DNA from: Brugia malayi
Lineage: Eukaryota > Nematoda > Chromadorea > Rhabditida > Onchocercidae
Assembly: GCF_000002995.4 (NCBI RefSeq)
Contig: NW_025062477.1
Span: 6,916,649 to 6,980,648, forward strand
Reading direction: 5' to 3'
Length of the DNA stretch: 64,000 bases
Shown here one piece after another: positions 26,966 to 40,369 of the stretch (the stretch's first letter is position 1; every line of letters begins with the position of its first letter). The position numbers were made by a program, and so were the translations under genes. The notes under the pieces were generated by a model, which was not told the DNA's origin, made no database searches, and was given only the letters and a program-made list of their open reading frames with translations.

Positions 26966-27400
26966 ATCTAACGATATAGTAATATTCAGGAATAAATGTA
27001 AATGTACACATGTGTATGTTTATGTATGCGCAGTAATGATTTACGTCCACAGAAAAGCAGCACCAACAACAAGTCCAGGACAATGGATGACGATTTTGGC
27101 CATATTCAGGATTTTCAAGAAACGTTTGGTCCTCAGTGTTAAAGCGTAGATAATAGAAAGTAAGTTTTGAGGAAGGCTTATAAAATGACCTACGCTGGAA
27201 TCATATATAATCTCCTCAGGAACTACTACACCATGAACATAAGAAATTCAGAAACTGGTGGCTTATGGGAAAACAGGACGACTGCTAACTTTCAGAGTGT
27301 AGTCTAGGAATCGATCATCCTTCTTTCATCTTCAGGAACAAGATGTGCTCCACGTACTTCCCCGTGTGTATCTTTTGTTCTCTCTGCTAGTGTGTACCAC

Positions 27401-27440
27401 AACTACCTATATCTATATATATATAGATAGTTGTGTACAT

Positions 27441-27485
<45 letters not shown>
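27401..27485. repeat. Compound microsatellite: AT-rich palindrome, (TACA)n, (AC)n
   Basis: A near-palindrome (27401-27433, CTATATCTATATATATATAG at its centre) is followed by about five TACA units and then about 14 AC units up to 27485. Likely polymorphic between isolates. Confidence 0.9.
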
Positions 27486-27487
<2 letters not shown>

Positions 27488-30400
27488 TATATAATGTTCC
27501 TGCTAGTAATTCTAAGCTAAGCGAACGCCGCTCCTCGACCGATATGGCCTGCCGGTTTTGATCACAGCACCTTTACGAATGACCAGACAATAATGACGAC
27601 ATAAATGCTGTGCACTTTTGCCTCTTCCCAATTTTGTGGTTATGCTTTGAGGATGTAAGTGCAGGCGGGAGATATGACTTTCACCTGTGCATCTGCAAAC
27701 AAACTTTCCAGTCCACAAAACACAAAAACACGTACTAAGCAGAACTGACAAAGTTATGCTTGTTCCCCGAATACTGATAATAACATCTATTAATACTGCT
27801 AACACTTTATGGTTCCACAGCTGACATTCCATTTAGAGGTAGCATGTAAAAAGTATGTTTTTAACCTTCCGGAAGGGAAATCTTTGTATGTTTTTGAATT
27901 TGTAGAATAATGGGTGAAATGTATAACAACAATTTAGAGTGAAGTGTGTCACACAGACTCATTAAAGTATAACTACTTTACATTAATGCTTACTTTTCAA
28001 AGAATGTTTCAACACTGCAAATTTCTTTTTCGCTTCTCACCCATTGTTAAGCTGAGCTATGATTCATTACAGGCGGTGGTGGCGTTTCCAACAAGGAAAA
28101 TATATTTGCATGAAAAGTGAAGATGGGAAAAGAAAAAGTGAAATTGTAACTAAAATAATTATGTCTAATGAAAATATTTCAAACCTGCTGAATCAATGAC
28201 ACATAAAAAAAGAAGGAACAAGTCCGAGGAACAAATAATCGGAGAAGAGGCAAACATGTATAAATAAGTATAATGAAAAATTCCACTGATATTACTAGGA
28301 AAAAGCAAATATCGCTAGCAGTTTGATAAAATATGACATTGCAACATAGAACAGGTTAGATTTAATGTTTACTTTTCCAGATGTTTATAAATTATAGCAA
28401 AAAATTTTAGTGGCGGATATTTTATTGTCGTACTTGTATAAAAAATGAAATTAAAAAAGATTAAATAACATTCCTTGAAAAGAACAAGTACATGTTATAA
28501 ATTCATTAAGTAAGCAAATTTTAAGAGTACAAGATAGTGTGCTAATAGCTAGCCATATCTGTACATACATTCTAGACCAAAACTAGAACAATTTCAGTCC
28601 ATGAAAAAAAAAAAAAAAAACATCAAAATTCAGCTAACCCTCTGCCCATTTTTTAATTTTATAAAAATATTTAACAAGTAAAACTTTCTAATTTCCCACA
28701 ATAATTGATTGCATCATTTAATTTTTCCACAGCTTGCTGAATGTCATTTGTGATGCTATAGGTTTCATTAATTTTAGGCCAACTCTAGCAACGAAACGTT
28801 TCATTTCACATTTTATTACCTTGATGATGAGTCATTCATCTAATGTGTTTGTTTCTTCTTTAACTTAGAATACTTGTATTGCTCAAAAATATATACAAAA
28901 AATGAGCGAGTGAAAAGGAAAACTTCAGAACAAATGAGATGATCGGTTTAATTCAAGTGAAGGATATTTCATTGAATATCAATAGTCGTTATTATCTATT
29001 TCCAATCAGTCCATTCTCCAAAAAGAATATCACTTTTCTTAAAGAATGTGGAAGAAGCAAGAGAAGGAAATAAGCTAGATGGGTCTTCATATCTTGTCAG
29101 TAGAATTTACAAAACGCTCAAACTGAAACGTTGCTGATAATTTTAAATTATGAACTAAGTTAATGCCATGGTTAAATATTGCCAATACCTCACAAAACCA
29201 AAACTGTAGAGCATATGTCAAGTTGAACGGCACCATTAATCCTTATCACCACTTGTTATCAATCCGTTCACTGTAATTCCTGTCGCTATCACTATTCTTT
29301 ATTGTTACTATCATTGTTATTACTTATACTCATTATAACTGTCAACCATCACTATGAAAAAAAGTTAAATGGTAGCTATTAAATGAAATGAAAAATGATT
29401 TGATAAGTAACTGCATGGACCACAAGGCACCACTGCGCCCATGGAGTTGAATTTCATTAGTAAAATGCAATCGTAAAGCAAAATCACTATTTCGATGTAT
29501 GTTTTCTATCTATCTTCACTCTTTCTCCTCCTGCCATGCACCGCTATATCCTCTAGCATTCACAGATCCATCCATTCATAAGGTAACAATATTACTCACT
29601 GATACTACAACTATAACGATCACACTCTGTCAACGTTCTTTCTATCAACACTGTCAAGTGCTAACATTTATCGATTCTTCAATTCTTTTGAAATCCGAAA
29701 TAATCTAACAAAACGGAATCCATTAACAACAACAAAACAAAGGCAGGAGGAAGCAGGGAAGAAAACAAGAAAGCATATCAGCTGATAAATATTTAGAAAT
29801 GAAGACAGCATAGGGATGAGATTGAAGGGAAGAAGGAAGGAGAGAAGATTTAAGAGTGAATCAGTAATAAGTTCTAATTGCACTATCCGTTGAGGTTGCA
29901 TGTTGTTGCACTGAAATGGGAAGATTACGGAGAGGAAAAGGCAAACGTTTGGCCTAAAACATCACAGATATCCTAACTAGAAGATAAAAGGATGATGATG
30001 GAACACGCTGTGAAGCATTGATTATCATTCCACTGTTAATATCCTATTAACTCAGATCAGTGATACTCACCAGAAGTATCTGTTAATGATCTAATCGAGT
30101 ACCACCAGCACATTTCTTCTTTAATCAAGCAGATAATTGCTAAGAACGGGTCCAGTCTGTTAGGCGACAAAAACGAAAATTATGCTTATTAATTGCTACC
30201 AGTAATTTAGCATAAAGCGAATAAAAAGAATTCCTAGAAATCCAACAGATATTTTACGAAGAAATTGGTAAAAAATATCAAATTTAAAAAAAGAAATTTG
30301 AAGAATGCTTCAAAAATAAGTACTAAATAAATAATGAAGAATTAGAATAGTAGAAGATAAAAAATGGTAGCTTGAAATTGAAGTGCAACATTAATTCTTA

Positions 30401-30490
30401 AGAGGGGAAGGGATAGAGGAAAAGGGAGACAGAGAGGGAGAGACAGAGGGAGAGAGGTGAAGAGGAGAGGAAGAGGGAGAGAAAAAAAGC
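30401..30490 (+). repeat. Polypurine tract (GA-rich, about 90 bp)
   Basis: Nearly every base from 30401 to 30488 is A or G on the plus strand, with GGGAGA- and GAGAGG-type units and only a few pyrimidines. Homopurine tracts of this length can adopt triplex structures and often vary in length. It lies in the gene-free region and has no coding meaning. Confidence 0.85.
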
Positions 30491-33400
30491 ACCAAGAAGA
30501 TTTTAGCCAAAAGAATCGATACAACTAGCTTTAAATATCCTATTCTTAAGATTTCATCATACGTCGACATCATTCAGAAAGTATTGAATGGTGAAAAATC
30601 TAAGCCTACATGCATTGGTAAGTTAACCGGAACCGGTAAGACGACTGATCATTTATGATAACTGGAATAAGGTGATATAGAAATGCCATTGGGAAAGCTA
30701 AGTTTCGTTTTTTTCATACTATTTTTAGTTTCATTCTCAACAGACGGGATATTAAAGTTTTTTAAACTTTTTTTTGAGTTTTGCATTTAACATTTCGTAC
30801 ATAAGACGATATAAATTCCTTCTTTTGTCAACACATATATAAATACAATTTAGTAAGAGGAGACAAGTCTAAACTAGACGAAATTAAAAATTCAAAAATA
30901 CAAGAAATTGAAACAGGGAAGAATGAAGATGTCGATTTTTTGGCCAAAAGTTATTCTCTTATTCAGTAACATAGTTTATTAAAGTTTAAGTTTCAGGAGT
31001 TTTTATTTTTCTATAAAACTTTAAATCAAATTCAAAAGTTTGCAAATAACTAATGAAAAGTGGAAAAACTTTCCAGCTCGATGATTCTTACTTATTTTGC
31101 TAATTTATTCAAGTTTAACCGTCCGTGAATATACGTGGAATTCAGTCCCTCCTAAGAATAGGGTTGCTGTCGTTTGGCAGATGTGAGGAGGGTGGCCTAA
31201 ATTATGTAACTAAATATGAGGGTAATATGCTTAAGCACTACAATTTCTCTCCTCAATCATTGATTTGAATTTTTTAAATTTAATTTCAAATTTGCAAATT
31301 GATAAATAATTTATAGCATAAAGTTGATAAATATACTAAACGCATGAATATTTACAAATGCTAATTTATGAAAGAAAATGTAGTAGAAAACTACAAAGGT
31401 GAAAGAAAGAGGACGCAATATTTTAAACGATATTGACAGGAAAATTGAAGAGCAACTGCTCATCCTTCTCTATCCTACCGATCGATAATATTTGTGATTT
31501 TTATTATATTTCAAAAAATGTCCACACAGCAAATTGCGTAATTTGCTAGTATGTTCTAAATGAATTTTATAAAATTATTTCAATCATCCAAATCATTCCT
31601 AACAAGTGAAAAACGGGTCAAAAATCTGCATAGTTTACAGAGGTAAATAAATAAATAAAGGTATTTGCACAACATTATGTCATTAAGATGCTCTAGGAGA
31701 AGAAAAAGGAAGAATAAAGAAAGAAAGATGAAGATATCCTGACATGAAGGACAGTTTTAGCCAGAGAAATGATGAACTAAAATGCCTCACCTAATAATGA
31801 TATCTTTGTAAACAGAAAAAATTCTTCTGTTACCTTATCTTACTGATGATAATGAGTGTTAATGATGATAACGTTACAATAAATTACTTTGGTCCAAATA
31901 ATTAATCGGCAATTTTAAATTTCATCAAAGAAAATTGTAGAAAATAGACATTTGACCTTAACCTTTTCATTCACATTTTATAGCCAAGTGATTTCACTTG
32001 ACATCTTGAAGTCTTTATTATATTTTGTACGAAGGTTTCGATTCTGAAAAGACAACAATTTGACCTAAAACATGTTGTGCCACAAATCACTGCAATCCTA
32101 CTCTCTACATATTTTTTGAAATTTTCCAAAATTCACTGTTTTTTCATTGCAGGAACAAAAAGTATTCTGCTTATGTTTGTTCTACTACAAGTGCGCCCAC
32201 GACTGATAAACTTTTATTTATTTATTTTTTTTTATATTTTTTAAGGCAACATCTTAAAGTTTGCATTTCCGCTAGAAGACTGAATCATTCCTTCCTTCTT
32301 AATGCTTTTTATTCCTATTGCTTAGATTGCTTAATGTAAAAATCAAATAGTCCTTTGCAACTTTGCTCCAAAAATTACTAGCCTTTAAAGGAAAAGTTTT
32401 AGACTCAAAGTTTATTTATTCTCTTCCTGGTTACAACTGTGATAACTGGTCAAATGCTACAGAACTAATACATACAAATCAAATAGTGCTTTTTCTATAA
32501 GAGATGCTGTTAAAAATGTTGCAATAACTCAAATTTTTTTAAAAATTTAATGTTAGTAGAATAACTTGCTGTAATTTTACCAAAATGGTAAGAGCAAGGT
32601 TTTTTTTTTTAATTCGTACCACTAAAAAATTTATGCAAATAGATAACAAGCTAGAGTAATGTTATTATTTTAGGATCATTTTAACAACCTTCTTTTACAA
32701 TATAAAATAATAAAAAATAAGGAATGTGATTAGCAAATGGTAACACTAATATGGCTATGAAATGTTTAGCATAAAGTACAAATGCTTAGATGTAAGTTAT
32801 CACCACTCACTTTCAATTCCATATGTCAACCAGCAGTCATAAATACCACATTAACTGTGATATGACTTGGCCAAATGATCCTAATCTGTAATGAAATGAA
32901 AAATGTATTATTTCATTGAGGTTAATGTACAGATTTTTAAATAGTTTGTTCACAAATGGAATGAATTATGGATATTGAAAACTTCATCAGGCTGAAATAA
33001 AATGTGCATAGATAGCACTACCGAATAATGAGAAGTATTTGTATCTCAACTCAAATCTTTCTCGAGAGTAAAGTAGGGCTACATTCAAATCTAGGAAAAC
33101 ATATGCTAAGTTTCAGTAAAAAAAAATATTTTAGATAGTAGAAATTGCTGTTTTTTTTCTTCCAATACTTTGTTACCGATATAATTACCTATAATAAATA
33201 GCAATAAAACAATGAATAAACAGCTAATCCTTAAGTTTGGAAGGAACGAGCAATTAAAGTCTGAAACTATGATGTTAAGAATTAATAGGTAAGCATCTAT
33301 TTACATTCACCCGATCTGTATCGATTGAAAAAATCTATCTAATCCATTTACAAAATATCGATATCACGAGAGGCTATGCTTACAGTGTTTCACGAAACTT

Positions 33401-36400
33401 GGCTTAACATATTGAGAGAAGTAGTTGGAAGTAAAAGAAATTAAAATTTAAAAAGATTAAGCACAAATTCTATTATGATAAAGACTTATCATCGCTAAAG
33501 ATTGTTTTTTCATTAAATAAAAAATTTGATTTGCAACACAACTGCATAATAGAAGACCACTAAAATTGTCCGAGCTGATCAGACAATTTTGATTCGTGAA
33601 AATAATTAATAATCCTGACTAACCTATTGTTAACTGGTAACAATCGGACAGTGTCAATAATGATGTGAAAAAACAAAGAAATTATTCATTCTAAATTTCA
33701 GGTAGCTACTGGAATTCTATTCTTTTTTTTGAAGTGAATGACAAAATGCTGTGTTGTTTTCATATTCATTTCAAAAGTAAGTCCAAAAATCTGCTACATA
33801 GTTTCCACTGAGGCTTGGAAACAATACAACCTATAATATTCCATTGTTCATAATATTTACTGCTTAAAACAGAATTAAAGTAGATTGCTTAAAAATTCTC
33901 GTCGAAAAGTTTCAATCATTTCAACTAAAAAAGAAGCTTCATGCTTTGAGCTGAGACAATGAAACAGTTCTCCCGAAATTTCATCCAAATTCCCAAATGA
34001 ATAACTATTATTTTATTGTTTAATTGTACTTTTATATACCTATAACTAACAACGTTTCATAAATAATTATTTCAAAACCGAATACGAAGGTTTTGTTGAG
34101 ACTTTTGCTCATTATTAAAGTATCATTTCGAAGTTTCAAAGTTTTCTAAATTATACTTCTAGATAACTTTAATCCAAAAGTGCTGTATTTGTGGCTTATA
34201 TCTATTGCCAAGAATAATCTTTACGTTTAGGTAACACGAATAATCTTTGCACTTACAAAATTATTATTAATTATGATAAGGATGCCAACATTAATTCTAT
34301 ATGAATTAGTTATGAGGAATATTTGATTGTAGATGTGAGTTTTTAAAAGTTTGTACAAAAGTGACAAATTTAAATTTCTTTTGCAATCCTTTCAGATACT
34401 ATTTATGTAAAAAATGAAATAACTGGAAACACAAAAGCACACCAATTCATACGAAAACTTTTTAGATGTAAAATCCTCTAAAAACTTTCCAGAAAACAAA
34501 GAAGATGAAAGAAGATAAAAATCCATAAGTTGGGAAATATTTTCCTTAGATAAGTAACGCTTCCGAATGCATCGCATAATTGGCGTATTTTATATTCATA
34601 ACATCAAATTTTTATTATGTTTTTTTCTTTTGAAGCTGTAATGGGACTGAAGCAACTCTTAAACATTGATTCAACTATAGCATTCAATCTAAAAAAAAAA
34701 AACAAATACTGGAAGAATCATTCCGCCAGTCTTAATATTATCATCACTATCTCTGCAAAACACTGCTCTTCAAAAATATGTAGAAGATTTGTTTGACAAG
34801 TTTTGCTTCGTTCGGAATTTTGTTATAATAGAAATGTCATTTAAATTAGGAATTTTTGAAATGTTCACTTATGTTTTTTATAAATCTCTCATCTTTTACA
34901 TATTTTTTCTCATTCATCCTCTAAAAATTGAAGATCTATCCTTACTTACGTTTATGCTTGGTGATTTCACTCTACATCTATTTGCTCTAAAGTTCATAGG
35001 TAAACAATTTTCACAATAGTTTAAATTATGCAAATGTCACTTTCAGACAAATGTTTTCTGAAACTTCACTTTGCATTTTATTTGAGACTAAAATTTTTGG
35101 AAACAATTTCTGCTTTTATGAAATTATAGTTCAAATATAGAAAATACCAAACATTTTCACATATAGTTTATAATATCTATAGCAGTATTTCAAAATTTGC
35201 CTAGAAAAGAAATCAATTAATGTTCTAGGGATAATCGTTTGGTTATTGTTACTAGTAGACACTGGAAAATGAAATCTATAAAAATAACTAACTGAAACAT
35301 TTATGTATAAAGAGGACTGCTGCTTTCTAGATCGCTTTACCTGATAACATAAAACATAAATTTTTCACAAGCAAGTATTCAGTTGAAAGATGGCATTGAT
35401 ATTTTATATTAAAAGCTCAATCGTATTACTACTTATCGAATAAGCAATGCAAAAGTTGGTAGCCCAGCATAATTTATGTTGAGATAGGTTTTGAAAATGC
35501 TCCAATTTATTCAAATACCATTTGAATATATTGAGTCTTAAATTTGGTGATTAAGAACGAACTTTCTTATATTTCTGTTATCAAATTTCTGTAATACCAG
35601 CCTTCTTCAAAATAAATCGATTCGATGTAAAAAAATGATATCTTAAATATGATAAACTTGAAAATTTTTAAATTCTGAAAGTTCTCGAGAATACAAAACT
35701 CTACATCAATAAAGCATATTTCAATGGAGCAGTTCTCTTTATTAATAGCTGTTGACGTCATTCTCACTGTTAACACCACTGTCACAAACTTCGAAGATGA
35801 GATTATTATATTCGTTTTTGATGAGAAATAGCTTCACCGAGTGCTCTCTTAATGCTCTATTTGCATCTCTGTTCGTCTTTCAAATACCAATTTTTTTTAG
35901 CTCATAATTTCTAATCTATCGTTATATATGAACAATACATCCATAGATCAGGAGGAAGTGGCTAGGAATGATTAGAACAGGAGAGCTACTTTTCAAACAA
36001 ATTCATTTTCATATGTACATCCATTCCGGTAGAGGCAATAAAGCAGCTCTTTATTTAAATGATCAACAGAAGCACAAGTTGATGTTCAATTCTTCTATCA
36101 GTGTACATCTGCAATTTCAGTAGTTTTTTATCATTAATTAGTGTTACAAAAGTAGTTTCATCTAATATAATCTTTTAATAATTGTTTCTTGGCAATAGTT
36201 AAGCTAATAAGTTACTGATATCCGACAGCACGATAGCTGATTCTATAAATTATCGTTACAAATTAATGGGACGACTATTCCCCCCATTCCAAAAAAAAAA
36301 CTCTTGATTGTTGGCTTGTTACCCATCATGCCATAATGATTCCTTAACAAGAATTATGCTGTACAAAGTACTAATTCATTGATTGTGAATAAGTTCTACA

Positions 36401-36667
36401 GAAATGCATCTTACTTTTTTACTTCATTTTACTTGAAAAGTTAAAAAAAAAACCTTAATCGAGAAATGAGAGAAAATTAAACGAGTAATAAAATGAGAAG
36501 CTCAATGTGAATAGTAATAGTTGAACTTATCAGTTCATGAGAATTAGACAAGAACTAGTACGAATTTTGAATTTCGATTTTGTAACACTTCTTTGATATA
36601 GAACTGTGAATTTATTCGCAATATTATAAAAATGAGCTCCTACTGATTCTTTAAGAGTAGGTAGCGA

Positions 36668-36718
36668 GAAATATTTCAATATTCAAAGATCTTAATGAAA
36701 TATTTCAATATTCAAAGA
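36668..36718. repeat. 22-bp direct repeat, 29-bp period
   Basis: The 22-mer beginning GAAATATTTCAATATTCAAA occurs at 36668-36689 and again at 36697-36718, separated by 7 bp. It is a simple local duplication in intergenic DNA. Confidence 0.9.
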
Positions 36719-39483
36719 CAAAGACAATGGCATTCAACAAAATGGTGTTCAACTAAAATCCGAACGATTTGATAACTGACTAATAAAGTCAAATGATATT
36801 GCCAACTGGTTAGTTTTTGACAATTTAAGCAAAATTTAAACTGTTCAATCTTGGAAAATAAAGCGATAATATTTTGCACGTACTTAAGAGGAAAGAACAT
36901 TCGGTAGAAGAGTTAATGAATTAATATTGTGAACGCAAAATGAACTTAGTACTAGCAGTCTTTGACTAGCCGAAATGTTTATTCAAATCAAGTCCTCTAA
37001 AAGTAATCAAAAATCAATATGTTAAGGTTATAAAAATAATGAACTAAAAAAATGACTAACTATCTCTAATAATCAATAATGACTAATCCCAGTATCGACT
37101 TTCCCGGCAAAACCGGACTTTCAGTATGACAGGAAGCATCATACACATACACTTCAATACACCAACTCTCACATTTACTAATAAATGTAACCAAAAAGGA
37201 GAACTTTTTTAGTTTCAGAGATTTCATTGGAGATGTTTTTTTCTTCGATAATAGACCAAAAAGACTTGATATATACATTCGCTCAATAAAATAGAGAATT
37301 CTGTTAAAGGGGAATACTAAGATATCTCAGGCTGTATGTTGTAGACCTTGAAATAAGCCAAAAGATATTGAATGATACCGTTTCATACAGACAATTCGAG
37401 AAAAAAAAAGAGAAAAAAACTTATAAATGTTATTGATCATTAGAGACAATTACTCATTTTTTTATATAATTGCAAATGAGCTTTAAAGGAACAAAGAGTT
37501 TATCGTAAAGGGGACGCCGCACAAGGCGTACTAGATATGCAACAAAGAAAGGTAGGAAAAAGAGATACATAATTAGTTTTGGCATTGACCATGATTACTA
37601 AGATTATGTTGAAGACTTGCTTCCGATAAATGAAACAGAGAATCTTCTCAGATATGTCCGTGATTATTGTTATATCTGCCATCCAGATCCCTTTCTTCAA
37701 CCGTGCTTATTCCAAATTAATCGAGTGACAAAGACATACAAGCCTACCATGGAAAATTTAACGATCCTTAAATTTCCTGTTTATGAAAGCTGCTAGAATA
37801 TAACACAATTCAACACTTACATTGCAAACCATCGCTAAGACGAAAAAACGAGTACCGAGAATTTTATTGTGTTACTACTAGTTTCTATGATATAAAATGC
37901 CTCAATAATGAATACAATAATGATAGTAATGGAAAACTGAATAAACTGACTGAATATAGTTATTACAACTAAAAATCATGAATAAGTTAATCCAAGATTT
38001 ACCATACAAATCATAACGCGGTCTCGTGACTTCATCTTTAGCCATGCCTCAGAAAGCGTCTGAGACCACTACTACCATACTATGAGAAATATCCCATGTA
38101 AAGCGAGAAAACAATTCTTTTAAGTAAATTCAAGTAAGTTTTAAGTAAGTGAAAACAGATAAAAACCATAAGACATTAGAAAAATGATGATAAGTGATGA
38201 CATTAAAGACAAGTATTCGATAAGTAAAGACGAATGAAACAACATGCATGTCTCCTTTCGAAATATGGTTCTATTATTTAAATTTGAACCAAAGCTTAAT
38301 AAAACTAAACCGAAACCAAATCTGCTTTGATCAACGAAATTGATCGAGTTTTCAATCTCCAATGAAACTGCAAGACGACTGCAAAATGTCGACCATCATT
38401 ACCTTAAAGTAATTAACGGATATAATAAAACGAAGTTTTTTAAAAATCACTGCAAAGCATGGCTGAATCCTTGTAATCTAATACATAAAAAAATTGATTG
38501 CAACAATGATCGCTCTTAAAAAGTAAGGAAGAGAAAAAGATATGTACAACGACATAAAAACAGTACTGCTTTTCGAATTTATTAAAATAAGATTTCTCGA
38601 TAATAAAAAATCATCTATTGAAACAAAAAATTGTGCGAAAGGTTTCTGACAGAAAGTTACAAGAAGCATTGGGTCTGAGGATCTAAAACCCATAGGTTAT
38701 TTTTTAACACCACATATAACATTGAAAGATAAAAGGACTTTACTACATATACTGTTTTCACTTTTAGTGACATGAATGCTAATAACTTTTCATTCATAGC
38801 AGCAGATTTGAAGCTGTGACTTTAAAAAAGATTTTATAAAAAAAAATTGTCAGAATATCTAATACTTTCTGATACTCGAAGACAAGGAACATATGTCTTC
38901 GTAAAGTTAAATACTTTTACATGAATTTCTCAGCAATTCTTTTGAAATAAACAAATTGCATAAAAAAACTATTCAAAATTAAAAATGTTCCAAAAACATT
39001 TTACAGTACTGCTTAAAAAGCGTATGTGCACAATTAATCCTTTTACATACAGATTAAACCTAGAAATGAATGTCGTAAGCTTTGTAAGGCTGAAAATTTT
39101 CATGGAATGGGTGAATTATTTTTAAGAATGCACACACCGCAAAAACATTTAATACTCTAAAGCTTGACAAAAACGTAACTGAAAATATGGAAAACACAAA
39201 AAAATAGCTGTTGCATTCTACGGAAATGTTCAGGATGAAATTAACTCTGTATTTTCGGAGTTTGACAAATACTTGTCACACTGTATCATCTGAAATGTAA
39301 GAAAATAAGTGAATTTAAGAAACAGGATTTAAGAAAATTCAATTACCATTGAAGAGTTAACACTAATGTAGGAGAGAACTTATTTCAAAGCTTTCGGTAA
39401 ATCAGAAAGAAAATTTTATATATTGTGAGTGCCAATGATCGATCATCTCAAAGTAACCAACAAAAACAATAAAATAAAATTTT

Positions 39484-40356
39484 TTAAAAAACTGAAAGTG
39501 TATCTGAATTTTTACCACTTATTATATAAAGAATTTAATTACAACAATCAAAATAAAAAGATATGAACATATTCGCGTAAATGTACTGCTTTTAACACCT
39601 AGTGAGGCAAGAAAATCGGTGAAATAATTACAATTAAAAAAATTACCGTGAAACCACCACCGGGTATTATTTGGGCTTTTACTACAAGTACGCACATAGA
39701 CAGCATTGTCCGGTGGTCGTTTTTTCTCTTTGCATGAAGAAAGCATGGATAAAACAGAGAGACAAATAGCCTGCACAGAAAGCGCAGGAGTCCAGTCGTC
39801 ACTCAAGATCGACAAACAAATGTGACCATTCGAATATACATGCGGATGAATAGGGATATTATCACCAATGAAAATAACCTCTGGTGAAGAAAAAGGATAT
39901 TCATCCGGAAAACGGAACTGAAAAAAAAAAAAAGAAAAATGATGAAAACTATGACTAAAACGTAACCTGTGCAACAGTTTAATTAAAAATACTGACCGTT
40001 ACATTTGTGATTTTATCTTAATGTACTGAAATGCGAAACAATGTTTCACACCTCAGACTCTAATCGTGTTACTAAACAGTGAATAAAATCTCCTATGAAT
40101 TTTTTCGATTAAATCTTTTCCAAAAAAAACGGAAGCTGATTGCAGGTTAATACTGCCATTGTTAACTTAAGAAAAAGAAAATTACTCTGAGCGTAAACTG
40201 TTCTCCAGCGTAAAGTGTATTAGGAGCACCGTCAACATGAACCGTCCAAAGTCGCAAATCTTGTGTTGATTCATCCTTGACGTGGACACCAGCTGGTGGT
40301 TCAAGTGTGAGCTGTTGGTATTCTTTCGTCAAACGTTTTTGACATGATGAGTCCAT
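39484..40356 (-). CDS. UBE2W: Ubiquitin-conjugating enzyme E2 W
   Basis: UBE2W is the E2 that attaches ubiquitin to the alpha-amino group of substrate N-termini, in cytosol and nucleus. Exons: 40356-40186, 39917-39647 and a 20-nt last exon 39503-39484, giving 153 residues against about 151 in mammals. Diagnostic stretches are QKRLTKEYQQL at the N-terminus, EGAP-like DGAPNTLYAGEQFTLRFRFP, NIPIHPHVYSNGHICLSIL with the catalytic Cys after GHI, LSVQAICLSVLSMLSSCKEK, and the tail RPPDNAVYVRTCSK followed by TRWWFHD. The HPH in place of the usual E2 HPN motif is normal for this member. ATG 40356 is 13 nt after an acceptor (TTTTACAG), so a spliced or trans-spliced leader is likely. The last exon (HDTLSVF, stop) is chosen by phase and is less certain than the rest. 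Confidence 0.95.
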
Positions 40357-40369
40357 CCCCAAAACTTGC

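Larger units (their letters stand above)
26966..39483. other. Gene-free AT-rich region upstream of the SLC4 gene (12.5 kb)
   Basis: This interval lies between the SLC4 first coding exon and the 3' end of the UBE2W gene, both minus strand, and must hold the SLC4 promoter and any non-coding 5' exons. All open frames are short and none matches a family I know. The largest near the gene is a 106-codon minus-strand frame (27832-27512), cysteine-containing with a hydrophobic segment, unassigned. Visible structure: a compound microsatellite at 27401-27485, an A run at 28604-28620, a polypurine tract at 30401-30490 and a 22-bp repeat pair at 36668-36718. Confidence 0.6.

Noticed and set aside
26811..27149. 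112-codon plus-strand open frame
   Set aside because: Mostly the complement of the first SLC4 coding exon; composition reflects the Ser/Pro-rich coding strand. The same applies to 25786-26091.
31149..31194. Small G/C-rich nested stem (CCCTCC...GGAGGG) in AT-rich DNA
   Set aside because: Pairing is short, interrupted and without tRNA boxes or other RNA family features; too weak to call an ncRNA.
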